64,000 nucleotides of DNA from an uncultured Cetobacterium sp. GTDB taxonomy: Bacteria > Fusobacteriota > Fusobacteriia > Fusobacteriales > Fusobacteriaceae. Positions within the stretch are counted from its first letter, which is position 1. Each line of letters opens with the position of its first letter. Of this stretch, positions 60,150-64,000 are shown piece after piece. The DNA is taken from the NCBI GenBank assembly GCA_934085975.1, contig CAKOHT010000001.1:62001-126000 (forward strand), given 5' to 3'. The position numbers and the translations under genes were made by a program. Below the pieces are notes generated by a model. It did not search any database, was not told where the DNA came from, and was given only the letters and a program-made list of their open reading frames with translations.

Positions 60150-60797
60150 ATGAAAAGAGGTCTTATTGTGTCATGTCAAGCATTGGAAAACGAACCTTTA
60201 CACAGTTCATTCATAATGGGAAGAATGGCTATTGCTGCCCAGATGGGGGGAGCTGTTGGAATTAGAGCAAATGGAGTTGAAGATATTCTGGAAATAAAAA
60301 AAGTTGTTGATTTACCGATTATTGGTATTATAAAAAAAGATTATCAGGGTTTGATTTCATATATCACTCCAACAGAGAAAGAATTAGAAGCTCTCATTGC
60401 TACTAATATTGATGTAATAGCTCTTGATGCTACTATCAACGCTGATTTAGAACTTTTAAAGTCTCTAAAAATTAAATATCCAAACCAGAAATTTATGGCT
60501 GATATCTCAACAGTTGAAGAAGGAATTCGCGCAGAAAAATTGGGATTTGACTATATTGGAACAACCCTAGTTGGATATACTGAACAATCCAAAGGTTTAA
60601 ATAATTTTGATGTTCTTAAAGAGTTGATATTCAAATGTAAAACTCCTATAATTGCAGAAGGAAATTTCGATACTCCAGAAAAAGCAAAACTGGCAATGGA
60701 ATTGGGATCTTACGCTGTTGTCGTTGGAGGAGCTATCACTAGGCCTCAGCTTATTACTAAAAAGTTTGCTGATGAATTAAATAAAGTTAATTTTTAA
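60150..60797 (+). CDS. nanE: N-acetylmannosamine-6-phosphate 2-epimerase
   Basis: 215 residues, TIM barrel. It converts ManNAc-6P to GlcNAc-6P in sialic acid and ManNAc use. Conserved parts are [14 protein letters not shown] (about 32-45), [31 protein letters not shown] and [14 protein letters not shown] (about 130-143), then [13 protein letters not shown] and [18 protein letters not shown] lies upstream. No nanA, nanK or nanT is nearby, so within this window it serves the phosphorylating permease; GlcNAc-6P would go on to NagA/NagB encoded elsewhere. Confidence 0.94.
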   Translation: MKRGLIVSCQALENEPLHSSFIMGRMAIAAQMGGAVGIRANGVEDILEIKKVVDLPIIGIIKKDYQGLISYITPTEKELEALIATNIDVIALDATINADLELLKSLKIKYPNQKFMADISTVEEGIRAEKLGFDYIGTTLVGYTEQSKGLNNFDVLKELIFKCKTPIIAEGNFDTPEKAKLAMELGSYAVVVGGAITRPQLITKKFADELNKVNF

Positions 60798-60805
60798 CAA
60801 ATAAA

Positions 60806-60833
60806 AAAGATAGAGTTCTTATTCTCTATCTTT
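60806..60833. terminator. Bidirectional terminator after nanE
   Basis: AAAGATAGAG (60806-60815) pairs with CTCTATCTTT (60824-60833) around an 8-base loop. It serves nanE and the aminotransferase. Confidence 0.88.
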
Positions 60834-61980
60834 ATTTATTTATAAAATTAATAAGCCTATCTATGGCTTCATTTAGAATGGCTTCATCTTTTACTAGAGA
60901 GATTCTTATATATCTATCCATTCCAAAAGCTATACCTGGAACAACTGCAACTCTCTCCTTTTCCAAAAGAGTTTTAGCAAAATCTAGGGAATTCAAATTT
61001 GTAATTCCATCTAGTGATACAAAAATATAGATTGCCCCTCTTGGTTTTATAGCAAAAATATTCTTTTCTTTTAACTTATTATATACACTTTCAGCTCTTT
61101 TTTTATAAATATTAACTTGTGAAGAGATATCTTTACACTCCTTTAAAGCTACTAAAGCAGCCTTTTGAGAAATTATACTACTTGAAGTTACTGTATATTG
61201 ATGGACTTTTAGTAAGTATTCTCTTATTTTTTTACTTGTTATTATATATCCTATTCTCCATCCAGTTAAAGAATGGGATTTTGAAAATCCATTTATTAAA
61301 ATAACGTTTTCCCTATATTCTTCTTGTAAAAAACTGTTATGCTTCCCTTCATATACAACTTCACTATAGACCTCATCACTTATGATATATAGATGATTTT
61401 CTTTAGCAAACTTTAATATATCATCTCTATTTTTCTCAGAAATGATAACTCCCGATGGATTTGATGGATAGTTTACAATAATAGCTTTTGTTCGTGGCGT
61501 TATGTGTTTTTTTAACATATCAACAGTCAATTCAAAACTTTCATTTGACGTATCTATTTTTATTAACTTAGCTCCCGCTAATGTTATCAATGGTTCATAT
61601 CCTGAATATACCGGTAATGGAGTTAGAACCTCATCCCCCGGTAAAATTATAGTCTTTATCACCGTCGACAATCCTTCTGTAGTTCCAACCGTTACAATTA
61701 TTTCATCAGACCCTACATTCACCTTATATCTATCCTTATAATGTTTTCCTATCTCTTCTCTTAGCTCAATCATACCTCCCAATTGCGGATAACCTAATCT
61801 AGTATTTTGCATATACTCAATAGTTTTATCTATTATTATTTTAGACTGCGGTAAATCGGGCTCTCCTATTGTTAAATTAATTAACTTCTTTTCACCATCT
61901 TCATATTCTTTACACGCCTCTGCTATCTTTCTTATGACAGATATTTCTATTTTATCCAAATTTGGGTTTACTCTTAGCAT
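60832..61980 (-). CDS. Class I/II aminotransferase (aspartate aminotransferase-like)
   Basis: 382 residues, fold-type I PLP enzyme. Features are LTIGEPDLPQSKI (about 39-51), TVGTTEGLSTVIKTIILPGDEVL in parts (VTVGTTEGL), NYPSNPSGVI (about 169-178, the Asn that contacts PLP), ISDEVYSEVVYEG, and the PLP-binding Lys in NGFSKSHSLTGWRIGY (about 230-245). Being just downstream of asd suggests a role in the aspartate family (aspartate, or LL-diaminopimelate/methionine branch), but the exact amino donor and acceptor cannot be read. GAGGAG lies upstream, 10 bp after asd. Confidence 0.87.
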   Translation of the reverse strand: MLRVNPNLDKIEISVIRKIAEACKEYEDGEKKLINLTIGEPDLPQSKIIIDKTIEYMQNTRLGYPQLGGMIELREEIGKHYKDRYKVNVGSDEIIVTVGTTEGLSTVIKTIILPGDEVLTPLPVYSGYEPLITLAGAKLIKIDTSNESFELTVDMLKKHITPRTKAIIVNYPSNPSGVIISEKNRDDILKFAKENHLYIISDEVYSEVVYEGKHNSFLQEEYRENVILINGFSKSHSLTGWRIGYIITSKKIREYLLKVHQYTVTSSSIISQKAALVALKECKDISSQVNIYKKRAESVYNKLKEKNIFAIKPRGAIYIFVSLDGITNLNSLDFAKTLLEKERVAVVPGIAFGMDRYIRISLVKDEAILNEAIDRLINFINK

Positions 61981-61990
61981 ATTTTCTCCT

Positions 61991-62977
61991 CTACTTTTTT
62001 TTCATTAAAATTTCTGCAATTTGTACTGCATTTGTTGCCGCCCCTTTTCTTATATTATCAGCTACAACCCATAAATTTAACCCTTTTTCTATACTAAAAT
62101 CTTTTCTCAAACGCCCCACATAAACTTCATCTGTTCCAGTAGCTTCAGTAGCTAAAGGATAAATATTATTTCCTATATCATCTCTGAAAACTATACCTTT
62201 TGCTTCTTTAAATTTATCTCTTAGCTCTTCCAAATTTACTTCCTTTTCTAATTCAACATTTATTGATATAGAATGTCCATTCAAAACTGGAACTCTGACA
62301 CACGTTGCTGTTATTGGAAGATTTTTTTTATTTAAAATTTTACGAGTTTCATTTATCATTTTTTCCTCCTCTTTAGTATACCCATTTTCTAAAAATGAGT
62401 CTATATGAGGTAAACAATTATTAACTATTGGATGAGGATATGTTTTAGCTTCCTCTCCTACTAGCCCTCTTTTCAAATCTTCCATTCCTTTTATTCCACT
62501 TCCAGATACAGCTTGATAGGTAGAATAAATAACTCTTTTTATACCATATAAATCATCTATAATTTTTAACGGCACAACAGACTGAATCGTTGAACAATTT
62601 GGATTTGCTATTATACCTTCATTTTTAAATATTTCTTCTGAATTTACTTCTGGTACAATTAGTGGGACACTTTTATCCATTCTCCAAGCACTGCTATTAT
62701 CAATTACTATCACACCCTTTTTATTTGCAATTGGTGCAAATTTTTTACTGATATCACCACCTGCAGAAAATAGTGCTATGTCTATCTTTCTATCAAAACT
62801 TTTTTCTGTAAGCTCCTCTATTATTAAAATTTTTCCTTTAAAGATAACTTTTTTTCCAGCCGAACGAGTCGAAGCAAAAAGATATAAATTTTTTATTGGT
62901 AAATTTCTTTCTTCCAAAACTTTCAAAAAAGTTCCACCTACTAATCCACTTGCTCCCACTATTGCTATATTATACAT
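61991..62977 (-). CDS. asd: Aspartate-semialdehyde dehydrogenase
   Basis: 328 residues. It reduces aspartyl phosphate to the semialdehyde, precursor of diaminopimelate, lysine, threonine and methionine. Motifs are IAIVGASGLVGGTFL (NADP fold), LFSAGGDISKKFAP, IVPEVNSEEIF, the catalytic Cys in IANPNCSTIQ (about 124-133) and the catalytic His in VPVLNGHSISINVE (about 232-245). ATG at 62977 is chosen because GGAGGG lies six bases upstream; a longer in-frame start 13 codons earlier would put that Shine-Dalgarno inside the gene. It is transcribed with the aminotransferase. Confidence 0.96.
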   Translation of the reverse strand: MYNIAIVGASGLVGGTFLKVLEERNLPIKNLYLFASTRSAGKKVIFKGKILIIEELTEKSFDRKIDIALFSAGGDISKKFAPIANKKGVIVIDNSSAWRMDKSVPLIVPEVNSEEIFKNEGIIANPNCSTIQSVVPLKIIDDLYGIKRVIYSTYQAVSGSGIKGMEDLKRGLVGEEAKTYPHPIVNNCLPHIDSFLENGYTKEEEKMINETRKILNKKNLPITATCVRVPVLNGHSISINVELEKEVNLEELRDKFKEAKGIVFRDDIGNNIYPLATEATGTDEVYVGRLRKDFSIEKGLNLWVVADNIRKGAATNAVQIAEILMKKK

Positions 62978-63131
62978 TCTAGTCCCTCCATTACAATTAA
63001 AAAATTCTTTCATCAATCCATCTTTTAAATAAAAATTAATAAAAATATTATAAATTTATTTTAACATTATTGAAGGAAATTTTAAACAAAATCAGAAGAA
63101 TAGATTAAAGAAAATTAAAGAGGTGATTTTT

Positions 63132-63305
63132 ATGTCAAAATGTTGTAATAAACCCAAAGTTAATCTTCCAAAAACTTGTGTCTGTCCTGTTCCAAAAAAA
63201 GAACCAGCTGAAGTTCCTGATATAATGGATCCTATATTGAGTCCAAATGTTGAAGCTGAAGCGAGTGAAGTTAGAAATGATATAGATCAAGAAGATAACG
63301 AATAA
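63132..63305 (+). CDS. Small Cys-rich acidic-tailed protein of unknown function
   Basis: 57 residues, no recognised family. The N-terminus carries CC (4-5) and CVC (16-18), a possible metal- or redox-active group, within a basic, proline-rich stretch. The C-terminal half is acidic (about 11 Glu/Asp in the last 30 residues). There is no signal peptide or membrane segment. It is supported as a gene by AGAGGTG seven bases before ATG 63132, by its own strand in a divergent gap and by a strong terminator immediately after the stop. An in-frame GTG three codons earlier lies inside the Shine-Dalgarno. Confidence 0.65.
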   Translation: MSKCCNKPKVNLPKTCVCPVPKKEPAEVPDIMDPILSPNVEAEASEVRNDIDQEDNE

Positions 63306-63331
63306 AAAAGAGGACTAAAGTCCTCTTTTTT
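63304..63331. terminator. Bidirectional terminator after the small protein
   Basis: AAAAAAGAGGACT pairs with AGTCCTCTTTTTT around a 2-base loop, leaving T runs on both strands. It serves the small gene and the metallophosphoesterase. Confidence 0.85.
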
Positions 63332-63335
63332 ATTA

Positions 63336-64000
63336 TCAATAATATAAATCTATTATATTTATTTCACTTGTACTATTTACTCTATAAGGAATTAACCAAG
63401 AGCTAAATCCTGCACTTACTATCGTGTGAGTCATTCCAAACACTTTATATCCATGATAATTTTTGTACATTTTTTTTACTATTAAATTATACGGAAAAAA
63501 CTGTCCTCTATGTGTATGTCCACAAAGCTCTAAATCAATTCTATTCACAATGGATTCCTCTATAGAGTTTGGATTATGGTCCAATACAATTGTCGGAAGA
63601 TCTGTATCTACCTTCTTTTTTAAATATGCTATTTTTTTTCTTTTTTTATTTGTTATATCGTCTCTTCCAATAATATTTACTTCCTCAATTTTTATAGTAC
63701 TATCCCTTAAAACTTTTATACCTAAACTTTTAATATACTCTATATTTTCTTCCACTCCTCCATGGTATTCATGGTTTCCTAAAATCGCATACATCCCATA
63801 TTTAGGCTCAATCTCTCTAAAACTAGCTGTAAAGTCTGCCTTGATATCTTTACAACTAAAATCAACTAAATCTCCCCCTATCAATAAGATATCTGGTTCT
63901 TCTTCAGCCATTCTTTTTAAAGAATTTTCTATATTATCTTTATTAGTTAAAGCTGACAAATGTATATCTGATATAAATGCTATTCGTAATTTTTTACCAC
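63336..64000 (-). CDS. Metallophosphoesterase (5' end outside window)
   Basis: At least 221 residues; the reading frame stays open to the window edge, so the start is missing. All calcineurin-like metal motifs are visible: FISDIHL at the first residues available (the DxH motif), LLIGGDLVDFS, LGNHEYHGG, VLDHNPNS and ELCGHTHRGQFFP. The group is similar to YkuE/YaeI-type enzymes, which often sit at the membrane and act on phospholipid or lipid A-linked diphosphates; substrate is not certain. The C-terminus ends STSEINIIDLYY. Internal start-like codons (TTG in the DIHL region) are rejected since they would remove the DxH motif. Confidence 0.85.
   Translation of the reverse strand, partial: GKKLRIAFISDIHLSALTNKDNIENSLKRMAEEEPDILLIGGDLVDFSCKDIKADFTASFREIEPKYGMYAILGNHEYHGGVEENIEYIKSLGIKVLRDSTIKIEEVNIIGRDDITNKKRKKIAYLKKKVDTDLPTIVLDHNPNSIEESIVNRIDLELCGHTHRGQFFPYNLIVKKMYKNYHGYKVFGMTHTIVSAGFSSWLIPYRVNSTSEINIIDLYY

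Noticed and set aside
1-64000. tRNA, rRNA or CRISPR loci
   Set aside because: No GC-rich structured RNA block or regularly spaced repeat was found on reading; a tRNAscan or CRISPR search would be decisive but the coding density leaves little room.

Overview
The window is AT-rich, gene-dense DNA from what looks like a Fusobacteriota genome (Fusobacterium/Cetobacterium-like). The gene mix points there. A full lipid A pathway (lpxC-fabZ-lpxA-lpxI-lpxB, lpxK, msbA) shows a diderm with LPS, while WhiA, ScpA, YlmH, an rpoD-dnaG operon and Firmicutes-type EIICB phosphotransferase permeases are shared with low-GC Firmicutes. Genus is inference. No rRNA, tRNA, CRISPR array, prophage or intact insertion sequence was seen. 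The longest gene-free stretch is about 190 bp.

Layout. From 1 to 31.2 kb everything reads on the minus strand. In transcription order the blocks are: AcfC/PEB3-like binding protein and sodC; pssA; an envelope operon pcrA-lpxC-fabZ-lpxA-lpxI-lpxB-msbA-rph-rdgB ending at a strong hairpin; smc-lpxK-hypothetical-nadD; the isoprenoid/envelope operon uppS-cdsA-dxr-tmk-rseP-tetR; an enhancer-binding-protein-like regulator and a PpiD/SurA-like foldase; then dnaG-rpoD, a degenerate sigma-70 paralogue, nif3 and a partial exported protein. From 31.4 to 33.2 kb ylmH and a molybdopterin-binding protein read forward. From 33.3 to 40.3 kb a minus operon runs psd, a NusG-II protein, an AI-2E-type permease, a THUMP methyltransferase, an HI0933 flavoprotein, a coiled-coil protein, a cyclophilin and an aldose epimerase. 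Next come mgsA (+), pncB (-), dtd (+), and a minus block with a transposase-derived regulator, popT (DUF368), an FMN enzyme and tpx. A ptsG-like permease (+) follows, then polA-whiA-ribF-scpA-DNA methyltransferase (-), ssb and a MATE exporter (+), an RHH-WYL regulator (-), an rpiR/EIICB/nanE amino-sugar module (+), asd plus an aminotransferase (-), a small Cys-rich protein (+) and a partial metallophosphoesterase (-).

How it fits together. Much of the window builds the envelope: undecaprenyl-PP and isoprenoids (dxr, uppS), CDP-DAG, PS and PE (cdsA, pssA, psd), lipid A and its flipping (lpx genes, msbA), carrier recycling (popT) and envelope proteolysis and folding (rseP, PpiD). The replication and transcription core (dnaG, rpoD, smc, scpA, polA, ssb, pcrA) is interleaved with it. 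The least conventional elements are five regulatory or modification proteins: the sigma paralogue that has lost its DNA-reading parts, an NtrC-like protein with GAFLGA instead of GAFTGA and a degenerate receiver, a Mu/TnsB-type transposase with a decayed active site, an RHH-WYL protein, and an orphan N6-adenine methyltransferase. Several promoters and operators can be read directly, including a perfect 22-bp palindrome in the pssA promoter spacer and a 14-bp-arm inverted repeat in the leader of the nanE-linked permease.
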